DNA from: Aurantimonas sp. 22II-16-19i | GTDB lineage: Bacteria > Pseudomonadota > Alphaproteobacteria > Rhizobiales > Rhizobiaceae | DNA: 64,000 nucleotides | NCBI RefSeq assembly: GCF_002088275.1 | Contig: NZ_AQQS01000009.1 | Span: 62,001 to 126,000 of the forward strand | Reading direction: 5' to 3' | Shown: one piece after another, positions 51,843 through 60,999 of the stretch | Layout of the letters: each line of letters starts with the position of its first letter | How positions within the stretch are numbered: position 1 is the first letter of the stretch | Program-made: the position numbers and the translations under genes | Notes under the pieces: model-generated | The model's input: the letters and a program-made list of their open reading frames with translations, nothing else | Database searches by the model: none | Told to the model about the DNA's origin: nothing

Positions 51843-53828
51843 ATGCGGATACGGAAGCTGGCAGCCTGGTTCCGATTGCACGACGCGGATTGCGACCTCG
51901 TCATGGCCCAGTTCGAGGAACTGCGTCGCCAGGTTCCGCTGCTCTACGCCCTGTTGGCGGTCAATGCCGTCGCCCTTGCCTACACCCATTTCGGCTATGC
52001 ACCGAACTGGATGACGATCCTCGTGCCCGCGACGCTGGTCATCGCGTCGCTCGCCCGGCTGGTGGTCTGGATCGTTCGCAGGCGCAAGCGCTGGGACGCG
52101 GACCATGCACGGCGTGAACTGCGCAAGACGCACATCCTGGCTGCGATCCTCGCCGCCGCCTATGTCGCATGGGCCCTGTCGCTGAATGCCTATGGCGGGG
52201 CGGACGAACATGCCCATGTGGCGATCTTCATCGCCGTCACGGTGATCGGCTGCATCCTCTGCCTGGCCAGCTTCCCGCAGGCAGCCCTGTCGGTGACGTT
52301 CATCGTCACCATCCCGTATCTCGCCTACTATCTCAGCGTCGGCAACGTGGTCTACACGGCGGTCGGGCTGAACATGTCCCTCGTCACCGCCGTGATGGTG
52401 CAGGTGATGCTCAACAACTTTTCCGGCTTCCGGCAACTGGTCATCTCGAAAGGCGTGACGGACCGGCTCAGCCGCGAGAACCTGCGGATGGCGCATACCG
52501 ATGCGCTCACGGCGCTTCCCAACCGGCGCAACTTCTTCGAGGCCCTGAGAGCCGGGTTCGCGAGGGCCAGGGAAGACGGCTCCCCCTTGGCGGTCGGGAT
52601 CATCGATCTCGACCACTTCAAGGCGGTCAACGACAGCTATGGCCATCTTCTCGGTGACCGGCTGCTGGAGGCGGTCGCCGAGCGCCTGCGGCAGTTCTCG
52701 GGCCCGGACCTGACGATGGCGCGGCTCGGCGGCGACGAGTTCGCCTTCGTCATCGAAGGGGGCGAGACCATCGCCTGCAGCCTGGCGGGAGACGCCTGCG
52801 CCTCGCTGGCGGAGCCCTTCGAGATCGGCAATCTCTGCCTCGTCATCGGGGCGTCCTGCGGCGTCGCGCTCCTGACTGAGGACGTCGTCGACGCCCACGA
52901 CATGTTCGACCGGGCGGACTACGTCCTCTATTCGTCCAAGGTCTCCAATCGCGGCCATGTGACCGTCTACTCGCCGGCTCATGCCAGGAAGATCCATACG
53001 ACCCGTCAGCTCGAGATGGCGATGAGCTCCGCCGATCTCGAGGCGGAAATGAGCATCTGCCTGCAACCGATCGTCAACACGGTGACCGGGGAGGCGACCG
53101 CCGTCGAGGCGCTGGCGCGGTGGCACAGCCCGATCCTCGGCCACGTGCCCCCGGACAGCTTCATCGCCGTCGCCGAGCGTTCCGGCCAGATGCACGATCT
53201 GACGCTGCTGCTCCTGCGCAAGGCGCTCACCCTCGTCGATCGCCTGCCGGAGACGATGCGTCTGTCCTTCAACCTGTCGGCCCACGACATCACCAGCGCC
53301 CCGACGATGATCTCCCTCGTGGCCCTGGTGCGCAGTTCGGGCGTCGATCCCGCCCGCCTGATCTTCGAAGTCACGGAGACCGCCGTCATCCGCGACTTCA
53401 AGACGGCGGAAGCCTCCATCCGTCTCCTGCGCTCGCTCGGCTCGCATATCGCGCTGGACGACTTCGGCACGGGCTATTCGAGCCTCAGCTATCTGCACCG
53501 CCTGCCGATCGACCGGGTCAAGATCGACCGCAGCTTCATGCCGGGCTATGAAACCGAGGCGGGCCGAAACCTTTTGGGCTCGATCCTCGCCCTCTGCCTG
53601 TCGATGAAGCTGAACTGCATCGCCGAAGGCGTCGAGGAGGCCGCGCAGGTCACGACCCTGCGTGACCTCGGCTACGTCAATTTTCAGGGCTATTTCTACG
53701 CCCGCCCGATGACCATCGACGCCCTGGAGGTCTGGCTTACGGAGCGGGATACGGCGCCGGTCCGGCCCGCAGATGGGGGCGAGGGCGCCGCCGAGGACGC
53801 CGATCGATCCTCCCGGGCCTCGGTCTAG
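51843..53828 (+). CDS. Membrane GGDEF-EAL cyclic-di-GMP enzyme
   Basis: A 661-residue bifunctional protein. An N-terminal membrane region of about six segments (about 33-195) is followed by GGDEF (about 208-378) and EAL (about 390-640) domains. GGDEF is intact (296-300), so diguanylate cyclase activity is possible. The product-inhibition RxxD site lacks its arginine. The EAL motif is intact (422-424), as is DDFGTGYSSLSYL, so phosphodiesterase activity is also possible. Net activity depends on the membrane input. The start at 51843 gives MRIRKLAAWFRLHDADC; no accessory gene accompanies it. Confidence 0.9.
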   Translation: MRIRKLAAWFRLHDADCDLVMAQFEELRRQVPLLYALLAVNAVALAYTHFGYAPNWMTILVPATLVIASLARLVVWIVRRRKRWDADHARRELRKTHILAAILAAAYVAWALSLNAYGGADEHAHVAIFIAVTVIGCILCLASFPQAALSVTFIVTIPYLAYYLSVGNVVYTAVGLNMSLVTAVMVQVMLNNFSGFRQLVISKGVTDRLSRENLRMAHTDALTALPNRRNFFEALRAGFARAREDGSPLAVGIIDLDHFKAVNDSYGHLLGDRLLEAVAERLRQFSGPDLTMARLGGDEFAFVIEGGETIACSLAGDACASLAEPFEIGNLCLVIGASCGVALLTEDVVDAHDMFDRADYVLYSSKVSNRGHVTVYSPAHARKIHTTRQLEMAMSSADLEAEMSICLQPIVNTVTGEATAVEALARWHSPILGHVPPDSFIAVAERSGQMHDLTLLLLRKALTLVDRLPETMRLSFNLSAHDITSAPTMISLVALVRSSGVDPARLIFEVTETAVIRDFKTAEASIRLLRSLGSHIALDDFGTGYSSLSYLHRLPIDRVKIDRSFMPGYETEAGRNLLGSILALCLSMKLNCIAEGVEEAAQVTTLRDLGYVNFQGYFYARPMTIDALEVWLTERDTAPVRPADGGEGAAEDADRSSRASV

Positions 53829-53930
53829 GCCCGCCGCCATCTCCCTGCAGGCGGCCCTGCATGGCCCCTCCGCACGACGACCAGGGTTTGACCCCGCCGC
53901 CATTCCCCTCTACCCCATGTCGCGCAACAC

Positions 53931-54075
53931 GACGGTGCCCCTCTGGAAGGGGCTGAAAGCGATTCCGGTGCGGCCGACCCAAGCAGGGGGCCAAGACGGA
54001 GCTGTCGGATCGATTCGCCGATGCCTTGCGGGGCGACGCGGATCCTCCGGCGTCGACAACGGACTAGGAGGATCG
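53931..54075 (+). promoter_or_regulatory. Cobalamin-riboswitch-like leader (degenerate or variant)
   Basis: The order of elements resembles a cobalamin aptamer: ggtgcccc...ggggctgaaa...gattccggtgcgg (53934-53973), then a purine-rich helix, and ggagctgtc (53998-54006). The usual cccgcaactgt follow-on and a good agccaggagacc box are missing; the nearest is actaggagg (54063-54071), which is also the ribosome-binding site of cbiX. It precedes cobalamin genes, as such switches do. It may be a decayed or reduced form, so the call is tentative. Confidence 0.35.
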
Positions 54076-54077
54076 AC

Positions 54078-55316
54078 ATGATGAAAGCCTTGATGCTGTG
54101 CGGCCATGGCAGCCGCGACCAGGGTGCGGTGCGCGAATTCGCCGGGCTCGCCGAGAAGCTCAAGGCCCGGCTGCCGGACTGGCACACCGACTACGGCTAT
54201 CTGGAATTCGCCAAGCCGATCATCCGCGACGGGCTCGACCGTCTGCGCGGCGAGGGCGCCGGCGAGATCCTGGCGCTGCCGGGCATGCTGTTCGCCGCCG
54301 GCCACGCCAAGAACGACATTCCCTCGGTGCTGAACACCTATGCCGCCGAGAACGGCGTGACGATCCACTACGGCCGCGAGCTCGGCATCGACCTGAAGAT
54401 GCTGCGGGCCGCGGGCGCGCGGATCAAGGAGTGCCTGGTCGCCGACGGCTGGCAGGAGGGCGAGCCGCTGCACGACACCATGCTCGTGGTGGTGGGGCGC
54501 GGTGCCTCGGACCCGGACGCCAATTCCAACGTCTCCAAGGTCATGCGGATGCTCTGGGAAGGGCTCGGCTTCGGCTGGGGCGAGACCTGCTATTCCGGCG
54601 TCACCTTCCCGCTGGTCGGGCCCGGGCTCAGCCACGCGGCGCGGCTCGGCTACAAGCGGATCGTCGTCTTTCCGTATTTCCTCTTCACCGGCATCCTGGT
54701 GCGCCGGATCTACGACCAGACCGACGCCGTCGCGGCCGATCATCCGGACATCCGGTTCCTCAAGGCGCCCTATCTCGGCGCCCACGATCTGGTGGTCGAA
54801 ACCTTCGTCGATCGGCTCCACGAGATCCTCGAGGGCACCAACAACATGAACTGCCAGCTCTGCAAGTATCGCGAGCAGGTGCTGGGGTTCGAAGCCGAGG
54901 TCGGGCTCGCCCAGGAGAGCCACCACCACCACGTCGAGGGCATCGGCTCCTCCGCCGATTGCGACCTCTGCGACACCGCCTGCACCGGCGCCTGCCGGGC
55001 AAAGCCCGCCGCGGCGCCCGGCCACGCGCCGCATGCGGGACATGCGCAGCATGGCGATCACGAGCATGGTCACGACCATAGCCATGGCCACGCTCATGGC
55101 CACGGCGACGCGCACGGGCACGGTCACGGGCACGGGCAGGACGGCCACCACCATCATCATGGCGCCGATGGTCATGATCATGCCCATGATCACGGGCATT
55201 CCCATGCAGACGGCCATGCCCATGGTCACGCCCACAGCCAGGGGCACGATCATGGCCACCACCATCATCCCTATCCGCATGCCGACCACCCTCTCGGTCC
55301 GCGGTCGATGCGCTAG
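54078..55316 (+). CDS. cbiX: Sirohydrochlorin cobaltochelatase, long form with His-rich tail
   Basis: A 412-residue CbiX-type chelatase that inserts cobalt into a tetrapyrrole early in cobalamin synthesis. Metal-binding histidines are His10 (CGHGSRDQG) and His76 (FAAGHAKND). A cysteine set, NCQLC (259, 262) and CDLCDTACTGAC (295-306), resembles the MxCxxC/Fe-S region of long CbiX proteins. Residues 311-404 hold about 39 histidines in GHxHxH runs, a likely metal store. The start at 54078 has aggagg 6 bases upstream. It is the first gene of the cobalamin group; a hairpin separates it from the next gene. Confidence 0.92.
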   Translation: MMKALMLCGHGSRDQGAVREFAGLAEKLKARLPDWHTDYGYLEFAKPIIRDGLDRLRGEGAGEILALPGMLFAAGHAKNDIPSVLNTYAAENGVTIHYGRELGIDLKMLRAAGARIKECLVADGWQEGEPLHDTMLVVVGRGASDPDANSNVSKVMRMLWEGLGFGWGETCYSGVTFPLVGPGLSHAARLGYKRIVVFPYFLFTGILVRRIYDQTDAVAADHPDIRFLKAPYLGAHDLVVETFVDRLHEILEGTNNMNCQLCKYREQVLGFEAEVGLAQESHHHHVEGIGSSADCDLCDTACTGACRAKPAAAPGHAPHAGHAQHGDHEHGHDHSHGHAHGHGDAHGHGHGHGQDGHHHHHGADGHDHAHDHGHSHADGHAHGHAHSQGHDHGHHHHPYPHADHPLGPRSMR

Positions 55317-55377
55317 GCAGAGTTTCCCAGACGTGGTCACCGGTTCTGGGACAAAAACTCTGCTGAAACAAAAGGCA

Positions 55378-55419
55378 CTAAGCAGGCATTCGTTGGCTTG
55401 CCAGCGAATGCCTGCTTAG
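55378..55419. repeat. 19-bp near-perfect stem-loop between cbiX and cobH
   Basis: ctaagcaggcattcgttgg (55378-55396) pairs with ccagcgaatgcctgcttag (55401-55419) with one G-U pair and a cttg loop. No T-run follows. It could stop or stabilise the cbiX transcript, or be a short intergenic palindrome (REP-like). Bases 55320-55377 before it show nothing else. Confidence 0.75.
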
Positions 55420-55449
55420 GGTGAGCCTAGGAAGAGACGAGACGACTGG

Positions 55450-57030
55450 ATGCCCCTTTTCGACCGCTACGCCATCATCGACTGGTCGGCCGCCAACACG
55501 CCAACCACCGGCAAGGATTCCATCTGGATCGCCCTTGCGACGCGTGAGGGCGGCGAGGTGCGCATCACCGAGACCGTCAACGCGCCGACCCGCTCGGCGG
55601 CGATGGCCCGGCTGCGGCAGTTCTTCCGTGACGCGCTGGCGGAAGAAAAGACCGTGTTCGCCGGCTTCGACTTCCCCTTCGGCTATCCGAAGGGCGGCGC
55701 CGCTGCGATCACCGGGGAGGCCGGCTGGCAGGCGCTGTGGGCCTATTTCGCCGAGGCGCTGCAGGACCGGGACGACAATTTCTCCAACCGCTTCGAGGTG
55801 ACCGGCCGGCTCAACCGCGAGCGGCTGGCGTTCGCGCCGATGTATTGGGGCCGTCCCATGCACCAGGAGGTGCCGGGGCTGTCGGTGACCAAGCCCGATC
55901 CCTATCCGACGGCCCTGCCGGAAAAGCGGCTCGGCGAGGCGCGCACGGCCAAGGCCCAGCCGGTCTGGAAGCTGAACTTCACCGGCTCGGTCGGCAGCCA
56001 GGCGATCACCGGCATCGCCCGGCTGCAGCAGCTGCGCAGCGACCCCGAATTTGCCGGCAAGATCGCGGTCTGGCCGTTCGAGACGAGGTTCGCCGAGGCG
56101 ATCGCGGCGCCCATCGTCCTGGCCGAGATCTATCCGGGGCTGGTCGACATCGAGAAGGGCGAGAAGTCCTGTCTCGACGAGGCGCAGGTCGACACGCTCG
56201 CCGAGCTCTTCGCAAGGCTCGACGCCGCCGACCGCTTCGGTCCGCTGCTCGACGTGCCGCGCGATCTGTCGGAGGACGATCTCGTCGCGGTGCTGGACGA
56301 GGAGGGCTGGATCGTCGGCCTCGACCAGCTGCAGGACGCCAGTCTGGTGGCCGAAGAGGGCGGCGACTTCGAGGACTTCGCCAATGGCCTTGGCGGCGAT
56401 TCCTATCTGAAGGACCCGGCGGCGATCTATGCCGAGAGCTTTCGGATCATTCGCGAGGAGGCCGACTTCTCCGGCGTTCCGGCCGAGGCGGAAGCGCTCG
56501 CCGTGCGGATGATCCATGCCTGCGGCATGACCGACATCGTCGCCGACCTCACCGTATCGGAAGGCGCCATTGCGGCCGGCAAGGCGGCGCTGGAGGCCGG
56601 CGCGCCGATCCTGTGCGACAGCGAGATGGTGGCCCATGGCATCATCAGTGCCAACCTGAAGCAGCAGAACAAGATCGTCTGCCGGATCACCGACCCGCGC
56701 ACCCGCCGCATCGCCGAGAAGAACGCCACCACCCGCTCGGCGGCGCAGGTCGACCTTTGGTCCGACGATCTGCTGGACGGGGCGATCGTCGCCATCGGCA
56801 ACGCGCCGACCGCGCTCTACCGCCTGCTTGAACGGCTCGACGAGGGGGCGCCGCGACCGGCGCTGATCATCGGCCTGCCGGTCGGCTTCGTCGGCGCGGC
56901 CGAATCCAAGGCGGCGCTCCTCGCCGATTCCCGCGGCGTGCCCTTCGTCACGGTCTCCGGCAGGCGCGGCGGCTCGGCACTGGCCGCCAGCGCCGTCAAC
57001 GCCCTCGCCATCGGTGCGGATGGATCATGA
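55450..57030 (+). CDS. cobH: Fusion: unknown N-terminal domain and precorrin-8X methylmutase (CobH)
   Basis: A 526-residue protein. Residues about 318-526 are a complete CobH, which moves the C11 methyl group to C12 to make hydrogenobyrinate. The catalytic His is His356 (RMIHACGMTD), and IVAIGNAPTALYRLLE and IIGLPVGFVGAAESK are conserved. Residues 1-310 form a separate domain that I do not recognise, starting YAIIDWSAANTP and with FAGFDFPFGYP near 70-80. The acidic residues in those strands recall RNase-H-like folds of the DUF429 sort, which is speculative. The start at 55450 (MPLFDRY) is close to the hairpin. Its stop overlaps the cobL start. Confidence 0.85.
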   Translation: MPLFDRYAIIDWSAANTPTTGKDSIWIALATREGGEVRITETVNAPTRSAAMARLRQFFRDALAEEKTVFAGFDFPFGYPKGGAAAITGEAGWQALWAYFAEALQDRDDNFSNRFEVTGRLNRERLAFAPMYWGRPMHQEVPGLSVTKPDPYPTALPEKRLGEARTAKAQPVWKLNFTGSVGSQAITGIARLQQLRSDPEFAGKIAVWPFETRFAEAIAAPIVLAEIYPGLVDIEKGEKSCLDEAQVDTLAELFARLDAADRFGPLLDVPRDLSEDDLVAVLDEEGWIVGLDQLQDASLVAEEGGDFEDFANGLGGDSYLKDPAAIYAESFRIIREEADFSGVPAEAEALAVRMIHACGMTDIVADLTVSEGAIAAGKAALEAGAPILCDSEMVAHGIISANLKQQNKIVCRITDPRTRRIAEKNATTRSAAQVDLWSDDLLDGAIVAIGNAPTALYRLLERLDEGAPRPALIIGLPVGFVGAAESKAALLADSRGVPFVTVSGRRGGSALAASAVNALAIGADGS

Positions 57031-58364
57031 GCGATCCGGTCCGTCCCTGGCTGTCCGGCAAGGCCGACGCGAATGACGACGGGCGGGAGCCGCGCGGCGG
57101 AGACGGGCCTTGGCTGACCATCGTCGGCATCGGTGACGGCGGCCTCGCCTCGCTCACCGGCGAGGCGCTGAATGCCCTCGACCATGCGACGACGATCTTC
57201 GGCGGCGAGCGCCATCTCGCCATACTCGGCGAGACCGCGGCCGAGACGATCGTCTGGGAGACGCCCTTTTCCGCAGCGCTCGACCGCCTGCTCGAGCGCG
57301 CCGGCAAGCCGACCGTGGTGCTCGCCACCGGCGATCCCATGTGGTTCGGCGTCGGCGCGACGCTTGCCCGCCATGTCGCGGCGGAGGCCATGCGGGTCCT
57401 GCCGGCGCCGTCGGCCTTCTCGCTGGCCGCGGCGAAACTCGGCTGGCCGCTGCAGGCGACCGCCTGCCTGACGGTGCACGGCCGGCCCGTCGACCAGCTG
57501 TCGCGCCATCTCTTTCCCGGCGAGAAGCTGCTGGTCCTGTCCGAGGACGGTGCCTCGCCGCGCGAGATCGCGCGGCTCCTGACCAGCCGCGGCTTCGGCC
57601 AGAGCCGGATGGTCGTGATGGAGCATCTCGGCGGCGAGCGCGAGCAGGTCCGCGAGACGCTGGCGGCCGGCTACGACCTCGAGGACGAGGCCGACCTCAA
57701 TCTGGTGGCCATCCTCTGCGTCGCGGGGCGCGCGGCGACGCCGCGCCCGACGGTGGCGGGGCTGCCCGACGACGCCTTCGTCCACGACGGCAAGATGACC
57801 AAGCGGACGCTGCGGGCGTTGGCGATCGCCGCGCTGGAGCCGATGCCCGGGGCGCTGCTCTGGGACGTCGGCGCAGGGGCCGGCTCGGTCGCGGTCGAGT
57901 GGCTGCGGGCCGCCGGGCGGACCCGCGCGGTCGCCATCGAGCCGAAGCCGGAGCGCTGCGCGATGATCGCCGAGAACGCCGCGACGCTCGGCGTGCCGGA
58001 ACTCCTTCTCGTCGAGGGCAGCGCGCCGGAGGCCTATGGGGGGCTCGAGGCACCCGACGCGGTGTTCATCGGCGGCGGCCTGTCGGACGGCGTCTTCGAC
58101 GCCGCCTGGGAGGCGCTGAAGCCGGGCGGGCGGATGGTCGCCCATGCCGTGACGCTGGAATCCGAGGCGATGCTGATCGAGATGCACGGGCGGTTGGGGG
58201 GCGAGCTGATGCGCATCGCCATCGACCGCGCCGAAAAGGTCGGGCCGTTCCGCGGGCTGAAGCCCTCGATGCCGGTGATCCACTGGCACGTGACGAAGCC
58301 CTATCCGAAGCTCGTCCCGATGGCCGATCCGGGGCCGGCGAACGGGTCGGGGCAGGCCGGATGA
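57027..58364 (+). CDS. cobL: Precorrin-6Y C5,15-methyltransferase (decarboxylating)
   Basis: A 445-residue bifunctional enzyme. The N-terminal half is a CobE/CbiE-like tetrapyrrole methyltransferase (TIVGIGDGGLASLTGEAL, GDPMWFGVGATLARH). The C-terminal half is a CbiT-like Rossmann methyltransferase (LLWDVGAGAGSVAVEWLRA). It methylates C5 and C15 and decarboxylates the acetate side chain at C12. Both stop/start junctions are ATGA overlaps with cobH and cobI. Confidence 0.94.
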   Translation: MSDPVRPWLSGKADANDDGREPRGGDGPWLTIVGIGDGGLASLTGEALNALDHATTIFGGERHLAILGETAAETIVWETPFSAALDRLLERAGKPTVVLATGDPMWFGVGATLARHVAAEAMRVLPAPSAFSLAAAKLGWPLQATACLTVHGRPVDQLSRHLFPGEKLLVLSEDGASPREIARLLTSRGFGQSRMVVMEHLGGEREQVRETLAAGYDLEDEADLNLVAILCVAGRAATPRPTVAGLPDDAFVHDGKMTKRTLRALAIAALEPMPGALLWDVGAGAGSVAVEWLRAAGRTRAVAIEPKPERCAMIAENAATLGVPELLLVEGSAPEAYGGLEAPDAVFIGGGLSDGVFDAAWEALKPGGRMVAHAVTLESEAMLIEMHGRLGGELMRIAIDRAEKVGPFRGLKPSMPVIHWHVTKPYPKLVPMADPGPANGSGQAG

Positions 58365-59131
58365 GTGGGACGCTTTATGGCCTCGGCGTCGGCCCGGGCG
58401 ATCCGGAGCTGGTGACGCTGAAGGCCCACCGGATCCTTCGGGCCGCGCCCGTCGTGGCCTATCCGGCGCCCGACCACGGCACGAGCTTCGCGCGCTCGAT
58501 CGTCGCCGGCTTTCTGACGGGCGACCAGGAGGAGATCCCGATCGTCGTGCCGATGCGGGTCGAGCGCTTTCCGGCAGCCGAAGTCTACGACGCGGCGGCG
58601 GCGACGATCGCGGCGCGGCTGGAGGCGGGCCTCGACGTCGCCGTCCTCTGCGAGGGCGATCCGTTCTTCTACGGCTCGTTCATGTACTTGTTCGAGCGCC
58701 TCGCCGAGCGCCACGAGGTGGTGATCGTGCCCGGCGTCGCCTCGCCCATGGCGGCGGCGGCGCGGGCCCTCCGGCCGCTGTCGGCCCGCAACGACATCCT
58801 CACCGTCATTCCCGGGCCGCTCGACGACGAGGCGCTGGCCGACAGGCTGCTCCATGCCGAGGCCTTCGTCATCATGAAGCTCGGCCGGCATTTCGACCGG
58901 GTCCGCGCCCTGATCGAGAGGCTCGGCCTGATGGACCGGTCGGTCTATTGCGAACGCGTGACCCTCGACGAGGAGCGTGTCCTGCCGCTCGCGGACGTGA
59001 CGGGGGCCGCACCGTATTTTTCGATGATCCTCGGCTACCGGGGCGCCGAGCCGGCGATCGCCCGGCGCTACGGACTCGACGCGGCGCGGAAGCCGCAGAT
59101 CATCCCTGAAAGCGAGAAAGGCCCGGCGTGA
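58361..59131 (+). CDS. cobI: Precorrin-2 C20-methyltransferase
   Basis: A 256-residue SAM-dependent methyltransferase. TLYGLGVGPGDPELVTLKA (residues 3-21) is the standard opening, and VAVLCEGDPFFYGSFMYLFERL near 92 is the SAM-site motif. It adds the C20 methyl group to precorrin-2, feeding CobJ encoded next. The start at 58361 overlaps cobL by four bases and its stop overlaps the following gene. Confidence 0.94.
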   Translation: MSGTLYGLGVGPGDPELVTLKAHRILRAAPVVAYPAPDHGTSFARSIVAGFLTGDQEEIPIVVPMRVERFPAAEVYDAAAATIAARLEAGLDVAVLCEGDPFFYGSFMYLFERLAERHEVVIVPGVASPMAAAARALRPLSARNDILTVIPGPLDDEALADRLLHAEAFVIMKLGRHFDRVRALIERLGLMDRSVYCERVTLDEERVLPLADVTGAAPYFSMILGYRGAEPAIARRYGLDAARKPQIIPESEKGPA

Positions 59132-60999
59132 GCGCTGAGCGAGACCAGACACCTGCCGTCATCCACCTGACCGAAGCCGCCCGGCCCCTCGCCGGGAACA
59201 TCGCCGCGGCGATCGGCGGCGAGGCCATCGGGCTTGGAGCACGGGCAGAGGGAATGGCCGGCGACGGCGGGCCGGGCGTCGCGGAGGCGATCCGGGCGCT
59301 GTTTTCGGAGGGCCGCCCGATCGTCGCCCTGATGGCGAGCGGCGCCCTGATCCGCATCCTGGCGCCGCTCCTCGCCGATAAGCGGGCGGAGCCGCCGGTG
59401 GTGGTGGTCGCGGAGGACGGCTCGGCCGTGGTGCCGCTGCTCGGCGGACATCACGGCGCCAATGATCTGGCGCGGACGATCGCGGCGGTGACGGCCGGTG
59501 TCGCGGCGGTGACGACGGCCGGCGACGTGAAGTTCGGCGCGGCGCTGGACGCGCCGCCCGCAGGCTACGTCCTGGAGAATCCGGAGGACGCCAAGGCGGT
59601 GATGGCGGCACTGGTCGCCGGCGGTGCGGCCGAGCTGGAGGGCAAGGCCCCGTGGCTGGAGCAATCCCGGATCCCGTTTGCCCAAGCCGGTGCAAACTCC
59701 CCGAGCGCAGCCGTGCAGATCGCCGTTTCGACCGCCGCTCGCGGGCCGCGGCCGAACGAACTCCTCTACCGGCCGCAGACCCTCGTTCTCGGCCTCGGCG
59801 CCGAGCGCGGCGCACCGGTCGGCGAGGCGATCGCGCTGGCCGAGGCGGTGCTTGCCGAGGCCGGCGTCAGCCGCCTGTCGCTCGCCGCCGTCGCCAGCCT
59901 CGACGTCAAGGCCGACGAGGCGGCGGTGCATGCGGTGGCGGCGCATTTCGGCGTGCCGGCGCGGTTCTTTTCCGCAGCGCGGCTCGAAGACGAAGCGCCG
60001 CGGCTGCAGAACCCGTCGGACGTCGTCTTCGCCGAGGTCGGCTGCCACGGCGTCGCCGAGGGCGCGGCGCTGGCAGGTGTCGGGGCCGGCGGCAGCCTGC
60101 GGCTCGCCAAGCGCAAGTCGAGGCGTGTCACCGCCGCGCTGGGCGAGGCGGCCGAACCGGTCGATCCGAAGACCATCGGCCGGGCGCGGGGGACGCTCTT
60201 CGTCGTCGGCATCGGACCCGGCAGCGAGGCCTGGCGCTCGCCGGAGGTGAGCCGCATGGTGGCCGCCTCCAGCGATCTCGTCGGCTATTCGCTCTATCTC
60301 GACCTCCTCGGGCCGCTGGCGGCGAAGAAGACCCGACACGACTTCGACCTCGGCAAGGAAGAGGCGCGGGTGCGCCACGCCATGGAACTCGCCGGCGAGG
60401 GGCGCAGCGTCGCGCTGGTCTGTTCGGGCGACGCCGGCATCTACGCCATGGCGACGCTGGTCTTCGAGCTCCTCGACAAGGGCGACGTCTCGGATGCGGC
60501 CAAGCGGATCGAAATCGTCAATTCGCCCGGCATCTCGGCGCTGCAGGGTGCGGCGGCGCGGGCCGGCGCACCGCTCGGCCACGACTTCTGCACGATCTCG
60601 CTGTCGGACCTCCTCACCCCCTGGGAGGACATCCAGCGCCGGGTGACGGCGGCGGCAGAGGGCGATTTCGTCATCGCCTTCTATAATCCCGTCTCCAAGA
60701 AGCGCCGCACCCAGCTCGCCTTTGCAAGGGACGTTCTCCTCGAGCATCGGCCCGCCGACACGCCGGTGATCCTCGCCACCAATCTCGGCCGGGACGGCGA
60801 GAGCGTGCGCATCGTGCCGCTGGCGGAGCTGAACGTCGACGACGTCGACATGCTGACGGTGGTGATCGTCGGCTCGTCGAACACGCGGGTGGTCACAACC
60901 GGGGACGGGAAGCGCTGGGCCTATACGCCGCGCGGCTATGCGCGGAAGGCGGGGACGGGGATCGAGGGCGGGTATTCTGGCGCAGCCTCGTTGAAGTAG
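59128..60999 (+). CDS. cobJ: Fusion: CbiG-like protein and precorrin-3B C17-methyltransferase (CobJ)
   Basis: A 623-residue fusion. Residues about 1-170 resemble the CbiG N-terminal domain (MASGALIRILAPLLADKRAEPP, GGHHGANDLARTIA). About 215-345 match the CbiG/CobE C-terminal domain (LVLGLGAERGAP, EVGCHGVAEGAAL). Residues 355-600 are CobJ (GTLFVVGIGPGSEAWRSPEV, VCSGDAGIYAMATLVFELL). CobJ contracts the ring after CobG oxidation in the aerobic route, whereas CbiG opens the lactone in the anaerobic route. It ends the run; cobM, cobK and cobB are not in the window. Confidence 0.9.
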   Translation: MSAERDQTPAVIHLTEAARPLAGNIAAAIGGEAIGLGARAEGMAGDGGPGVAEAIRALFSEGRPIVALMASGALIRILAPLLADKRAEPPVVVVAEDGSAVVPLLGGHHGANDLARTIAAVTAGVAAVTTAGDVKFGAALDAPPAGYVLENPEDAKAVMAALVAGGAAELEGKAPWLEQSRIPFAQAGANSPSAAVQIAVSTAARGPRPNELLYRPQTLVLGLGAERGAPVGEAIALAEAVLAEAGVSRLSLAAVASLDVKADEAAVHAVAAHFGVPARFFSAARLEDEAPRLQNPSDVVFAEVGCHGVAEGAALAGVGAGGSLRLAKRKSRRVTAALGEAAEPVDPKTIGRARGTLFVVGIGPGSEAWRSPEVSRMVAASSDLVGYSLYLDLLGPLAAKKTRHDFDLGKEEARVRHAMELAGEGRSVALVCSGDAGIYAMATLVFELLDKGDVSDAAKRIEIVNSPGISALQGAAARAGAPLGHDFCTISLSDLLTPWEDIQRRVTAAAEGDFVIAFYNPVSKKRRTQLAFARDVLLEHRPADTPVILATNLGRDGESVRIVPLAELNVDDVDMLTVVIVGSSNTRVVTTGDGKRWAYTPRGYARKAGTGIEGGYSGAASLK

